Of a stretch of 64,000 nt of DNA, positions 21,520 to 32,276 are shown in pieces. Within the stretch, counting starts at the first letter, position 1, and each line of letters starts with the position of its first letter. This DNA is from Oopsacas minuta (taxonomy: Eukaryota > Porifera > Hexactinellida > Lyssacinosida > Leucopsacidae). Under the pieces are notes generated by a model, which was not told the DNA's origin, searched no databases, and saw only the letters and a list, made by a program, of their open reading frames with translations. The position numbers and the translations under genes were made by a program. The stretch lies in the NCBI GenBank assembly GCA_024704765.1, contig JAKMXF010000300.1, positions 248,001 to 312,000 of the forward strand, read 5' to 3'.

Positions 21520-23156
21520 ATGAGTGAATTCCAGATGAAGAATTTCGGTTTCCTTATTTTCCAGTTGATCATCAGTTTTGTTATGGTGCTAACAGGAACT
21601 ATTAATACGCTCAGTACTAAAGCAGCTGATTTATTGATTGTAAGAGGTAATAATCCTCATGCTGCTCACCACTTCGATCATCCTTATGTACAGGCTGTTG
21701 GGATGTTTATTGGAGAATTCTCTTGTATGCTGGTGTTTGCTATCTTTGCATTAGGTGAGTTACAATAGTAGAGTTAATATCACATTATAGACTGTATTAT
21801 CACTTAATTTGAAGCATTAAACCTGCATAATTACCAACCCTCTTTATACAAATATCTCAAGATTTTCCCTGCCAAACACCGCGATTTTCAAAATTTACCC
21901 GAAATTTCACTCTTTCCCAACTTATTCCTCTCACAAATCTTCAATTTCTTCCATCGCTTTTATACATACATACATACATACATATATTTTAAAAGAATTT
22001 TACATTTATAGGTTTCTTCCTAGTCAAGCGTACTATCAAACCCCTTATCCCTAAGAGTTTCAATCCTCTAATCTTCCTACCACCAGCATGTTGTGATATT
22101 CTAGCCACAAGCACTATGTACCTAGGTCTTAATCTAACCTCAGCTAGTAGCTTCCAAATGCTTAGAGGAGCTGTCATAATATTCTCAGGTCTCCTGTCTG
22201 TTGGATTCCTTGGATCTCATATTACTGGTACTCAGTGGTTGGGGATGATAACTGTGTTTTTTGGACTCATGGTTGTGGGTGTAGGAGATCTGGTGATAAA
22301 TGGGATTGGTACAGAATCAGCATCTCAAGTTATAACAGGGGATTTGCTTATTTTGGTCGCTCAGATTATTGTGTCTATCCAAGTTGTAGTTGAAGAGTAT
22401 TTTATCAAAGGATATCAGGTAAGTCCATGGATAATAGCATTACCTTATGAATATTAGTATAATAATTATATCAATCTTTTTCACCCGATAAAAGATTGAT
22501 TCGCTGAATTATATGAATGAGGGAATTTGTCGAAATGACCTTTCTCTCATTTTTATGAAATTTCTTGAATTGCTTCGCGTATCTTCCACATTATTATTTT
22601 CTAGGTTGATCCGTTATTGGCTGTTGGGTTTGAAGGTATGTTTGGTTTGGGTATTACTCTAACTCTACTTGTTCCTATGTATTTCATTCCATGGCACATC
22701 CCTGGTACAGAATTCTGGCAAGAATTCCCTAGATATGAAGATTCTTTAGACGCTTTATCACAGATAGGTAACAGTTGGTTATTAGTAGTGTTTGTATTGG
22801 GTAATATTATTAGTATTGCTTTCTTTAACTTCACTGGATTGACCGTTACGAAGTATCTCAATGCTACAACTCGAATGGTACTCGATTCAGTACGTACTCT
22901 ATTCATTTGGCTATTCAGTTTAGCTATTATGTGGCAAGGCTTTTATTTCACACAGCTCATAGGATTCGTACTACTTATCGTTGGTGCATTTATTTACTAT
23001 GATATTCTGATACCACCTGGCATACGCTGGATATACAGGAAAGTTCCCGGTAGATCTCCAAAGCCTCGGCTGATGACCGGGACTTTTCCTGATGAGGTTG
23101 AGAACAGCGATGAGAGGGATGCCTTGATGGGCAAAGGAAGAGAGGATATTAATTAG
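21520..23156 (+). CDS. SLC35F6: Solute carrier family 35 member F6-like, 3 exons
   Basis: Exons 21520-21754, 22012-22418 and 22605-23156 give 397 residues (human 371). It is a ten-helix drug/metabolite-type transporter. The conserved core LNLTSASSFQMLRGAVIIF...FLGSHITGTQWLG, then VITGDLLILVAQIIVSIQ, VEEYF, and FFNFTGLTVTKYLNATTRMVLDSVRTL match SLC35F6. The human protein is reported in lysosome and mitochondria; the substrate is not settled. The C-terminal tail is acidic and cytosolic-like. Intron 1 (257 bp) contains a short CATA microsatellite; intron 2 is 186 bp with no element that I can recognise. Confidence 0.92.
21965..21986. repeat. CATA microsatellite in SLC35F6 intron 1
   Basis: About five tandem CATA units immediately upstream of the exon 2 polypyrimidine region. 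Confidence 0.8.
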
Positions 23157-23524
23157 TTACTCCGGGGACTACTAACTTTTTGTAGTTGATATGTTTTTAC
23201 TTTAATGTGTATGCTACTTATGTCATATTTGAATAAGTGTTAGGCTTATGTAGTAGTTTTAGAACTTTACTGTACGTATAATGCTGTAAATATTACCTGT
23301 TATTTTTGACCTGATTTATACTTATTCTATGATTCGCATACGTGAATGCTATCTAAAGTTTTCCTTGAGAATATACAGTTAGGATTGTTCCTATAGGATT
23401 TGTATTACTTGAGTTCCCTTTATATGAAGATTTTTGACCCGTGGAGGTTTATAATAATCGACCCTAACTGTACTACAGGTATATTATCATCTGATATATA
23501 TTTCAAAAAGGTTAGATAACAGCT
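23157..23524. other. Intergenic region SLC35F6-SARS2
   Basis: 368 bp, AT-rich, containing one short TA-flanked inverted-repeat element at 23376-23470. No ORF. Confidence 0.6.
23376..23470. repeat. Short TA-flanked inverted-repeat element, family C
   Basis: 95 bp. The left end reads CAGTTAGGATTGTT; the reverse complement of the right end reads CAGTTAGGGTCGATT; TA lies on both sides. It also contains CGTGGAGGTTTA, reminiscent of family B. Confidence 0.6.
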
Positions 23525-25224
23525 ATGTCATATTCACAAATACTAACATTCGGATTGAAGATATTTCAAGGCACCACTTTCAATGAAGTTAATCTACAGC
23601 TAGAACCTCTTTGGACAAACTTTGCTAAAAGGAAGCATTATATACCTTACAGTACTAGAACAGTTGCTAAAATGCTAGTACATGATAAATACACACAAAC
23701 ATTATTGAATCGATTGGAGTTTTCACATAAATGGTTCACTACACAGATTTCTAGCTTAATCCTGGAAAAGAAACACCAAAATTCAAATGCAAAGTTAAAT
23801 AGTGATCTTCAATTGCTTCTTAATAGGTCAAAAGCTTTGAAAGATACAATTTCACTTCTTAAGAAAGAAGAAAAAATGCGATTTCAAACACTACAACAGG
23901 TAAAACCTCAAATTCTCGATTTTATTATTGAAATTTATCAAATTCTTATTTCTAGTTATTCGAGTCTTTTCCTAATATATTACACCAGAGTGTGCCGGAT
24001 AAAATTCAAGTTATAAAGACAACTCCCAAAATCACTAGGTTTGGTTCGGAGTGTAGAGATCACGTACAACTGGGAATAGAGCTAGATCTATTTGACTTAC
24101 AAACTGCTAGTAATGTGAGTGGACATCGTTTCGTGTATCTCAAAGGAGATTGTGCCCTTCTAGCGCATGCATTGGAAAGCTGGACAATTGACCTTCTAGC
24201 GGACCATGGATTCTTATTGATATCAACTCCTGATGTGATTAAGAATGATATATTAGCAGGTTGTGGATTTAAACCTGATGGACCATCTAGTCAGATATAT
24301 GGAGTATCTCATGGTAAGAACCATGGGATATCTCTAGCTGGTACGGCTGAAATTCCACTAGTTGGATACTACGCTAACAAGAATCTGATGGCGGATTTGA
24401 ATAAATCTGATATCCGTGTTTGTGCTGCTAGCAATTGCTACAGAGCTGAGGCTGGCGATAGGGGAAAGAAGATACGAGGCTTATATAGACTGCATCAGTT
24501 CAGGAAAGTAAGTAAAAATATTGATACAGTTAATTCCTGTTATATCGAAGCTCAAGGGATCGCAATAATTTCTTCGGTATAGCCGATGAATTTTTGTTAC
24601 TTTATTTGTACAATTTTAGACTTCGGTATATCCGTGTTCGCGTTCGATATAACGAGGAGGAGTTGACTGTAGTTTTGAAAATATTTTTTTGTTCAGATAG
24701 AGATGGTCTGTATAACCCAACCTGACAAAGATCGTAGTAATAGTGTTTTTAAACAGCTGGTTAATATCCAAGAGTCCATATACAAAATGTTAAGGCTACC
24801 TTATCGTGTAATACACATACCTGCAGATGATCTAGGTGATGTAGCATCTAGGAAGATAGATATTGAAGTTTACATGCCTGGTATGGGTATGTATGGGGAA
24901 GTTACTAGTGCTAGCGAGTGTTTAGGTTATCAGAGTTCTAGACTCAATATTATGTGTGATAGTAAATACGCGTATACTCTTAATGCAACAGCTGTTGCTA
25001 TACCTCGTACTCTGATTGGAATTATTGAGAATTATCAACGTCCTAACGGTATTGGAATACCTGCTGTATTGCAATCATATATGAGACAAATGACTCACAT
25101 TCCAATCAGGACGAAAAAGTGGAATAATGGTAATAAATCGATTAGTACTCATTACCTACAGAACTCTATTGGAGGATTTTCTCATTTCAAAGCAGATACA
25201 AGCAAACTCTTAAGGATTGTTTAA
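23525..25224 (+). CDS. SARS2: Seryl-tRNA synthetase, mitochondrial type, 3 exons
   Basis: Exons 23525-23899, 23956-24507 and 24697-25224 give 484 residues (human SARS2 518). The first exon encodes the N-terminal tRNA-binding coiled-coil arm. The rest is a class II catalytic core: GTAEIPL, motif 2 CYRAEAGDRGKKIRGLYRLHQFRK with IEM, the serine/ATP region, EVTSASECLGYQSSRLNI, and motif 3 TLNATAVAIPRTLIGIIENYQ with its Arg. These kept residues argue for a catalytic enzyme and not the inactive SLIMP paralogue. It charges tRNA-Ser, presumably in mitochondria; the first 30 residues contain basic and hydrophobic positions but no convincing cleavage site. Intron 2 (189 bp) holds a family A MITE; intron 1 is 56 bp. 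Confidence 0.88.
24527..24669. repeat. pogo/Tigger-like MITE, family A, in SARS2 intron 2
   Basis: 143 bp, TA-flanked; starts CAGTTAATTCCTGTTATATC and ends GAGGAGGAGTTGACTG. It fills most of the intron. Confidence 0.8.
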
Positions 25225-25529
25225 TCTAGAATTTGTGGGTATTTTGGTAAAATTTTACTTGTTTTCACTTAGCAATCAATGAATCCATTCGTTTATAATA
25301 TTCTCGTTAATTAGTTGGAATCTGTAATCCATATCCACAATGTATGTATTATGCAGTGTAAACGGTGTGTCAGTAACGCCGAAAATCTTACTCCGTTTCC
25401 CCGTTTGTGGAGGTTTATTCGTATGCGACTTGGAATTCGCTACATTTATTTTCACTCCGTTTATGTAAATTCTCTGTTTTTATGATATCTTGATTATTTT
25501 CTTAGAATTTGTTAAATCAGTAGAATACA
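25225..25529. other. Intergenic region SARS2-INPP4
   Basis: 305 bp with one degenerate family B element (25354-25476); otherwise featureless. Confidence 0.6.
25354..25476. repeat. pogo-like MITE, family B (degenerate)
   Basis: Shares the interior CCCCGTTTGTGGAGGTTTATT and TTTTCACTCCGTTTATG with the element at 2226-2343 in the same order. The ends (CAGTGTAAAC and the complement of ATTCTCTG) are worn. Confidence 0.55.
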
Positions 25530-28500
25530 ATGAGGTTCAATGAAAAGGAGTTGATCGCGTTGGCCAACTCTAAAACCTTTACGATTGAAGGAATATTATG
25601 GAAGAGACCTAAACTAGGAATTCAATATAAAGATAGATTCTGTAGACTGAAAGACAATCTCCTATTCTACTTCACAGTTAACTCAGTAATTGGTATAGAC
25701 GGAATAGTTCAGAAACAGAGATGCGGAGACTTATTAGGAGTTGTTGTAACGGAAAATATGGTCATACAAGAATTAGGAAGTGATCAGAAGCACCCTGATC
25801 AAATGTATGGGTTTTGTATATATTATCGATCTCAACAAACTGACAGTCTAATTCCACCGAAACTCTACGAATTTCGTTGTGGTTCTCGCGAAATTCAACG
25901 CTGCTGGATGGACTGTTTGAACAAATCATCTTTCAGTTCTCTCCGTAGACATTACACATATATACAAAATGAATTTATATCTTTAAATATTGACTTACCT
26001 CCTGAATCGATCAGATTTCAAGATAGATCCTCTAAAGTAACATTCTCAAACATACAAACTCTTGTGCCAAGGGGAAAATCTAGTATTTGTGGTGTGTGTT
26101 GTTCCCCTCCTGTTCCTGTTAAGAAACTACTAGATATTGATTTACTCGTCAGAGGACCGTGCACTTATTCACCAAAACGTCCTGACAGTAAAGGAATCGA
26201 ACTCAAATTGTCATGTAGCAATTTAATAGCATATCATAATGTTGGATATTACGTAGATGTTAGCGCAGGAAATGATAAGCAAAAGAGCCTGGATTTGATT
26301 TCTCGCACTGAAACAATTTACAATACTTCTAGACCGAGCTATTGTTCTACAATCCTACTCGATAAAGACAAATACTTATCTAACAAATGTTTCTTAACCT
26401 TTTTAATAAAACAAGTACTCAATGAAGACACAGATCTTGGCATAGATATTAGTATTCTTATTCTACATAAAGCTAGACTAGCAGTAAGTGAGTTATTTCT
26501 TAATGGTAAGATAGATCTTATGACTGAAGATGGAAAAGCTTGTGTTACAGTCAAAACATTAAAGCCTATCACAGCACTATACTTTAAGCCACAGAAATTC
26601 TATGAGAAATTCTACAAGCATTTACACTGTGTGAATTACTGTACACAGCGTTCACCGTGTGATATGCTGTTCTTGAATCCGCTATACTTATTCCCTATGC
26701 GTAAAACATATGAGTTGCCTCTTAGCGCACACAGGCCTGTAGCAACAATACGTGCTATGGAAGTTACCGCAGAATCTCCGTATAATAACATTATTCCAAT
26801 TGAATATCTTAAGATGTGTTTGAGAGATAATAAGAATATCTGTAGCGATCTCATTTCGCTAGGAACGTTGTTGTCTGGACTGGAGATTCATAAGGAGCAA
26901 TTAGCTACACAGCTAGAGGAGCAAATAGTGCATTATAACGCTACTATTAACGAACTAGTTGAATTACAGTTTTTCTTTCATGCAAGCTCAAAACGATATA
27001 ATACAAAGCTAAGTTTCCTACCAATTAACCTTCATGTACAAAAATTAATATCAGTAAATGAGTTACCCTTTAATCCACATAGATCTCCTATTAAAGATGA
27101 TTCAACACATACTCCACCTGCTTTACGCAAATCTCTCCCTATTACTAGAACCATGACAGATACATCATCACCTAGCCATGGTATCTCTAATACACGATTC
27201 AATACTTTATCCTACGTCACTATGGGTGCCCCTACTCATCATGTAGTTGGGTTTGATAAAGGTAGTCTACTCACAATGCTGCGTGAATCTAATCATCTCC
27301 CTTTCTTTGTTTTCTCTGATCATAATCTTGCTAGACGGTATGTTGAGCTAGCTGATGAACTTGCCGATTGTTTGTATCAGTTTACGGAGTATAAAGATTT
27401 TTTATTTCGTACACTAGCTAATACAGCATTCAATATAAGTCAAGATGCTCTGACTGGTCTATCTAGAACTATGCAACGTATGTTCACTGTTCTAGAATCT
27501 TCTGAAGTACAGCAAGGTATATGCCTATTCCATCAATTAACTGCTAACAGTATGATCACCCAACCATCAGTGTTACCAAATCCTGCGATACAAGACAGTA
27601 TCCAAAAACCTGACAAGACGGTTGATAAGTCAATACGTCATTCATGGTACCCTGGAATTGGTAATAAATTAGATCTCGCTCTCCCCAAATCAGCAGATCT
27701 TATCAATCCAACTAAACGCACCATGGAGTCTAAACTGTCCTACAGACAGAGACAAGCCTCCATCCTACATGATTACATAGAACTAGCAAAGAAAGTAGAT
27801 ATGACGTCAGCTAATATTACAAACATGAGAGAGCATTTAGCTGATCTCTCCCAGCTAGGTCTTTTGAGTTCTACAAAGATAGAATTAATATCTTGGACTG
27901 ATGAACTAATCCCTCTCACATCTAAGATATTGGTTAAACTTAATAAACTGTATTTAACGGCTAAAAATGGGCTTACATTGAAACGTCTGGATTATGAGAG
28001 TTCAATAAAAAACTATGTTGAAATGCTTGAACGTCATGACGTCATTATGTCACAGCTCGTTACCTGTTTGGTGACAAGTTTCGCGCAGGCACTACAGACT
28101 CACGCTGAATCGTTCAATCATACAGCTAGAATGACGTCATTCATTAAAAAGTGCACTAGCATTGGATATTTATTCTGTGTGGATTCATATCTTAATGTTA
28201 TAAACGAAGAAAAGTATATGCATGAAGATCTAGCTATCGGAATACAGCAATTATCAGCTGTTAAAATCAGATTAACTTGCGGTTGTTGTCACGATCATCC
28301 AGAGATTACAGGCTCAAGAACGAACTTTAAAATCCTTATACCAATTTGTTCTGGTTATTATAAAATTATTCCTGCTACTCTGAGGGAAAGTGATATCACT
28401 ATTTACCCATTGCTTTTCTCAAGAAGTGTATTCCCTTCTGCTAATCAAACTGAAAAAGTGTCAGCTTATGAGTTCATTGCTTCTACTAACAAACAGAGTA

Positions 28501-28976
28501 TTTTAGCCTTGAAAACCTATTATGATATTTGTGAGAAGAACAAGATGGAATTTGTGACGAATCCTTTAACAAATAAAGTCTATATACTCGATAAGTTAAT
28601 GTCTAAATTATCCGCCAAGAATTTCACTTCTAAATTCACTAATATCTACGACATGCAGTTGTTTCAATTGGTCGAACAAGCAACTCGTGAGCTAGAAGGT
28701 GGAATGGTAATAATGTGTAAAAGTGCTAAGGACCGTACAGGTTGTGCTGCCACGCTACAACAAGCCCAATTCCTTAAAGATACATACTCAAACATTATTA
28801 GTGAAGATGAGAAACAAACTATATTAAATGCTATGCGGATGACTGGTACAAAACTTGATGTTTGTGCTAAGAATACGAACATTAGCTTATTTGCATTTAA
28901 TCCTAAGAATATGCTTTGCCTTCCTCCTTCCTTGATACCACCGATGGAAGTTTGCGGAAGAGATCAAATTACTTAG
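25530..28976 (+). CDS. INPP4: Inositol polyphosphate 4-phosphatase (INPP4 family) with N-terminal PH domain
   Basis: Single-exon ORF of 1148 residues. Residues about 14-130 form a PH domain (IEGILWKRPK...YKDRFCRLKDNLLFYF...W). A C2-like domain follows at about 215-365 (ELKLSCSNLIAYHN...). The central region has the INPP4 signatures FLPINLHVQKL and TMGAPTHHVVGF. The catalytic CX5R loop is CKSAKDRTGC with Cys1063 and Arg1069, and the C-terminal FAFNPKN block is also family-typical. INPP4 enzymes remove the 4-phosphate from PI(3,4)P2, limiting Akt signalling and acting on endosomes. Vertebrates have INPP4A and INPP4B; this gene looks equally related to both. The N-terminal PH domain is not a feature of the usual human isoforms as I recall them. 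No introns are present. Confidence 0.9.
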   Translation: MRFNEKELIALANSKTFTIEGILWKRPKLGIQYKDRFCRLKDNLLFYFTVNSVIGIDGIVQKQRCGDLLGVVVTENMVIQELGSDQKHPDQMYGFCIYYRSQQTDSLIPPKLYEFRCGSREIQRCWMDCLNKSSFSSLRRHYTYIQNEFISLNIDLPPESIRFQDRSSKVTFSNIQTLVPRGKSSICGVCCSPPVPVKKLLDIDLLVRGPCTYSPKRPDSKGIELKLSCSNLIAYHNVGYYVDVSAGNDKQKSLDLISRTETIYNTSRPSYCSTILLDKDKYLSNKCFLTFLIKQVLNEDTDLGIDISILILHKARLAVSELFLNGKIDLMTEDGKACVTVKTLKPITALYFKPQKFYEKFYKHLHCVNYCTQRSPCDMLFLNPLYLFPMRKTYELPLSAHRPVATIRAMEVTAESPYNNIIPIEYLKMCLRDNKNICSDLISLGTLLSGLEIHKEQLATQLEEQIVHYNATINELVELQFFFHASSKRYNTKLSFLPINLHVQKLISVNELPFNPHRSPIKDDSTHTPPALRKSLPITRTMTDTSSPSHGISNTRFNTLSYVTMGAPTHHVVGFDKGSLLTMLRESNHLPFFVFSDHNLARRYVELADELADCLYQFTEYKDFLFRTLANTAFNISQDALTGLSRTMQRMFTVLESSEVQQGICLFHQLTANSMITQPSVLPNPAIQDSIQKPDKTVDKSIRHSWYPGIGNKLDLALPKSADLINPTKRTMESKLSYRQRQASILHDYIELAKKVDMTSANITNMREHLADLSQLGLLSSTKIELISWTDELIPLTSKILVKLNKLYLTAKNGLTLKRLDYESSIKNYVEMLERHDVIMSQLVTCLVTSFAQALQTHAESFNHTARMTSFIKKCTSIGYLFCVDSYLNVINEEKYMHEDLAIGIQQLSAVKIRLTCGCCHDHPEITGSRTNFKILIPICSGYYKIIPATLRESDITIYPLLFSRSVFPSANQTEKVSAYEFIASTNKQSILALKTYYDICEKNKMEFVTNPLTNKVYILDKLMSKLSAKNFTSKFTNIYDMQLFQLVEQATRELEGGMVIMCKSAKDRTGCAATLQQAQFLKDTYSNIISEDEKQTILNAMRMTGTKLDVCAKNTNISLFAFNPKNMLCLPPSLIPPMEVCGRDQIT

Positions 28977-29196
28977 AAAATCTTCCTCTTTATTTGAAAT
29001 AGCAGATATTTTGTGTACAACTGATCAGTGTGTGTATATATTTAAACCGTTTGGATAGTCAATATTATGTATGTATGTATATATTCTTGTGTCGAGCTTA
29101 TTACTTGTACACATTTATTATATTATATTATTCATAGCTGCTTTTATTGTATTATTTCTTGTAATTCAATCAGCTGATTTTGTATTTCTGTCTCAG

Positions 29197-32100
29197 ATGG
29201 GAGATGGAATGCTAGCTACACTTTTCGGTACAGATTTCATTCATTGTCGTATGGATGGACTTTGTATTGGGAAATTCAAGTTCTCCAGCGACAGAGAAGA
29301 TTACCTTATATGGCTAAGTCCAATTAGAGAAGATATCTCTAGCTTTACACTGAATCTATTTCATGTACCAACTTCTGATACATTTAGTGGACATTTCACT
29401 ACAGCATATGTCAGTCAGCTGACACAGAAAACTGGTTCAATCAAAGATTTTAAAACATTCTTGAATATGTTAAAATCTGCCTTGTCACAAAAATCTCGAT
29501 CAGTGAGGATAGAATTTCTGTCTACAGAAGAGATACAAGCATTGAAAGGGAATACAGCTACTACTGGTCATACTCATAAATGCTATATTCTCCTGTCTTA
29601 TAACTCTGAGTATGATCAAGTTCGTTACCCAATTCCACTAACCTTTATCGGTAATTTTAGTTTAATTATTTATGTCGCATATTTTCAATTTCATCTTCTA
29701 TTTTTAGGTAAACTGGATCACTTAACTCTCCTCGAGTGTGTTTTGAATGTTCAGTATTCGAAAGGAGGGAATATTCTAGAAGCGAGGCCAGTTGATAGAG
29801 CTACCGAGAAGGACAGAGAGGAGATTAATAGACTACTTCATGATAAGAGAGAATTAGAGGAAGAAATTCAGATATTAAGGCATTTCCAAAGGAGAGAAGA
29901 TACAGAGATTCCATCCAAGGAAATCAAGGTACACAAAAATTTATTCTTATTTCATTATGTTATTTGTCATTCTACAGGTCTTGAAACGTGTAATTCGGAG
30001 TCTTGAACAAGACCTACTGATTGAGAAATCACAACACAAGAAGTTCGCTAGTAAGAAGAACGATGAGTATAGTCGAATAGGTTCTGAGCTAGATAGACTC
30101 AGAGCTTCAGAGAGAACTTTAAAAATACGAGTCAAAAATCTTACAGAAGAATTAGCTACTATTAGGAGACATCGTGTATCAATGAGTCCAATTGTCTCTA
30201 GTACACAGCCGGGGAGGAGACGATCTCTGAGTGCGGATAGGGGTAGAAGCAGTACTCCTGTTAGTAGAAATACTAGCAAGGAGAGATATGTAAGGCGGAG
30301 GTCATCATCTCTTGAAAAACCAGGTAAGTCAATTCTGTATTGTTTAAGAGATTGATTTAACAGAATATTCTTTAATGAGTAGCTTATTTAGCAAATGTAC
30401 AAATATCATTATGGAATAGTTACACAAACACAAATTTATTATACAACTTAGTTCTCCATAAGAAGAGGTTCTAGTAGTGCTTTGTTTATTCTGTAAGTAT
30501 GACCTTTTCCAGTGCATTTGTCATAGATATAGTTTGCCAGATAAAAGAAGAGAATGCAGAATGATGGTGTCATTAGTATTGTTAAGAAAAGTAAGAAATG
30601 GGTGAAAGGTACCCATCTGATTACCTCCTCAAATATTGAATATTGTATGAATTTGTTTGTGACATTAAAATTGAGATCAATATTATAGACATCTTTCACA
30701 TAGCACTGTCCTGTTAGTACTAACTGTAATGTAAAGGTTAAAAATGCGAATATCGCTCCTATAGGTAAGAAACTAAATGCTGCGAAAATAAATCTGAATG
30801 TGATTTTGTAGAATTTTAGATTTATTTGATGATTTCTGTATTGAGTTAGGTTGGATTCAAAATTTCGAATTTCTTTTATTTTTGACCTAATAGCATTTAT
30901 CATATTCTTCCTAGTGCGATAAAGATTCCATAAATTCAAAACCGATAATAGCGTTATAGCTGGGAATATGAATAGTTGAAGTTGTCTTATACAGAATATC
31001 GTTTGCACTAGCCATTGGGAAATCCAGAAACAAATGTACTTGAAACGAGTTTTTCTTGGCAATTCATGTCTGAAATAACGCGCAGCTAAATACGAATTCA
31101 AATATGAGATTAACATAATCTGTGTGATAACCAACATATCTGCAGATATGTATATGAGAACTGTTTCTGGATATATGTTAGTGTATGCGATGAATTTGTT
31201 AATTGTACAAGGAAATTTCTTTTTAATCTTTTGTGGATCAACATGGCTCGCATAGAAAGTTTTCTCTATGGCAAAGGGCGCAACTAACGAGGAAAATGCA
31301 AAAATTATTATGTCGATTATAATTATTGTGAGCAAGAAGGCATCTCTGTATCTGACTGTTTCCAAATTATAAAGATTTTCTTTTCGAACTTGAGAATCGG
31401 CGTCATACGTTTCAATACAGCCCTTACGTTTCTTATACGTTATGCTTAAACGGTAAATAAGTATTATCATCCAAAACAGCAAGCAAATCAAACCTAAGCT
31501 TCCAACGAATGCAAATAGCGGAACCTGAATTTCTCCACTACTAACCATTTTTCTATATTACTTCTTTTACAAAAGATGAGTTTATATACGTATAAATGGT
31601 AATATTCTGTCAGTATTTAGCTGTATATTTCCTAATTTATATCCACGTGTTTTATTCATTTATTGTTTGCATATTGGGTTACATAATATCATATTGTATT
31701 TTATGTAAAACTTTTAAACTATCCTAACTTGTAGTTACAGATGAAAGAATGTCGAGAAGGCAAGAATACCTTCATTCACAGCAAAATATGGGAAGCAGAT
31801 CTAGGACACCCTCACCTCGTTTCGACCCTACAGCGTATATTCGTGAGCGGACACGAAAAAGAACTGAGAGCGGAGGAAAGAAAAATCGACCACCATCTTT
31901 CCCTAATCAGCGAAATGGTAACCGTATTCGCTCTAGATCACACTCAAGGGAGAGTTATCGCCCTGGGGTGTCTAACGGAGGTAGATGGTCTCACTATTCA
32001 TCAGCTAGCAGTCTAGATTCATCACCAAACGAATATCTGACACGAGATGGTAACTACAGACGAAAACACTATTCCCGAGAATCTATTCATTCTCTAAACT

Positions 32101-32276
32101 CAATTCAAGACAGTAGTACCCCTGTACACAAGAATAGTAAACGTGGCTTCAGATCTAAAAGCAAAGATACGAAACAGCCGAGAACTAAATCTAAACAATC
32201 TTTAGACCACTCGATTAATCTCTCTGATATTGATCAGAGATTGAAAGCACTGAAATTTTTAATTCACGATCACTGA
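29197..32276 (+). CDS. CCDC61: CCDC61/VFL3-like centriolar protein, 4 exons
   Basis: Exons 29197-29650, 29708-29928, 29978-30323 and 31741-32276 join in phase to 518 residues (human CCDC61 512). Residues 1-150 form the XRCC4-like head (YVSQLTQKTGSIKDFKTFLNMLKSALSQ; YDQVRYPIPL). A coiled coil runs to about 300, then an Arg/Ser-rich low-complexity tail with FDPTAYIRE, ending in the conserved helix INLSDIDQRLKALK. CCDC61/VFL3 assembles at centriolar satellites and basal bodies and orients basal-body fibres. I start at the ATG at 29197, which matches the family start; the frame is open upstream to 29071 but that stretch is hydrophobic and ends in a splice-acceptor-like tract. Intron 3 (1417 bp) contains an antisense membrane-protein gene. 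Confidence 0.9.
30448..31548 (-). CDS. Multipass membrane protein (family M, copy 1) nested in CCDC61 intron 3
   Basis: An intact intronless 366-residue ORF on the strand opposite its host. It has about six to seven hydrophobic segments (near residues 11-33, 69-95, 125-152, 168-210, 247-282, 312-345), a Lys/Arg-rich loop after each of several segments, a Cys before the last helix pair (TGQC), and a short tail ending LLEPLLMEN. An AATAAA poly(A) signal lies just after the stop (30435-30440 on the minus strand). I do not recognise a known family. It resembles the two proteins at 42169-43221 and 43880-45025 in size, helix layout and tail, and all three sit antisense in introns. A role as receptor or channel-like protein would be a guess. 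Confidence 0.8.
   Translation of the reverse strand: MVSSGEIQVPLFAFVGSLGLICLLFWMIILIYRLSITYKKRKGCIETYDADSQVRKENLYNLETVRYRDAFLLTIIIIDIIIFAFSSLVAPFAIEKTFYASHVDPQKIKKKFPCTINKFIAYTNIYPETVLIYISADMLVITQIMLISYLNSYLAARYFRHELPRKTRFKYICFWISQWLVQTIFCIRQLQLFIFPAITLLSVLNLWNLYRTRKNMINAIRSKIKEIRNFESNLTQYRNHQINLKFYKITFRFIFAAFSFLPIGAIFAFLTFTLQLVLTGQCYVKDVYNIDLNFNVTNKFIQYSIFEEVIRWVPFTHFLLFLTILMTPSFCILFFYLANYIYDKCTGKGHTYRINKALLEPLLMEN

Noticed and set aside
23525-25224. SLIMP, the inactive seryl-tRNA synthetase paralogue
   Set aside because: Class II motif 2 and motif 3 arginines and the serine-site residues are present.
29071-29196. Upstream in-frame extension of CCDC61
   Set aside because: The extension is hydrophobic, lacks family similarity and ends in a pyrimidine-rich CAG just before the ATG that matches the family start; more likely 5' UTR intron.
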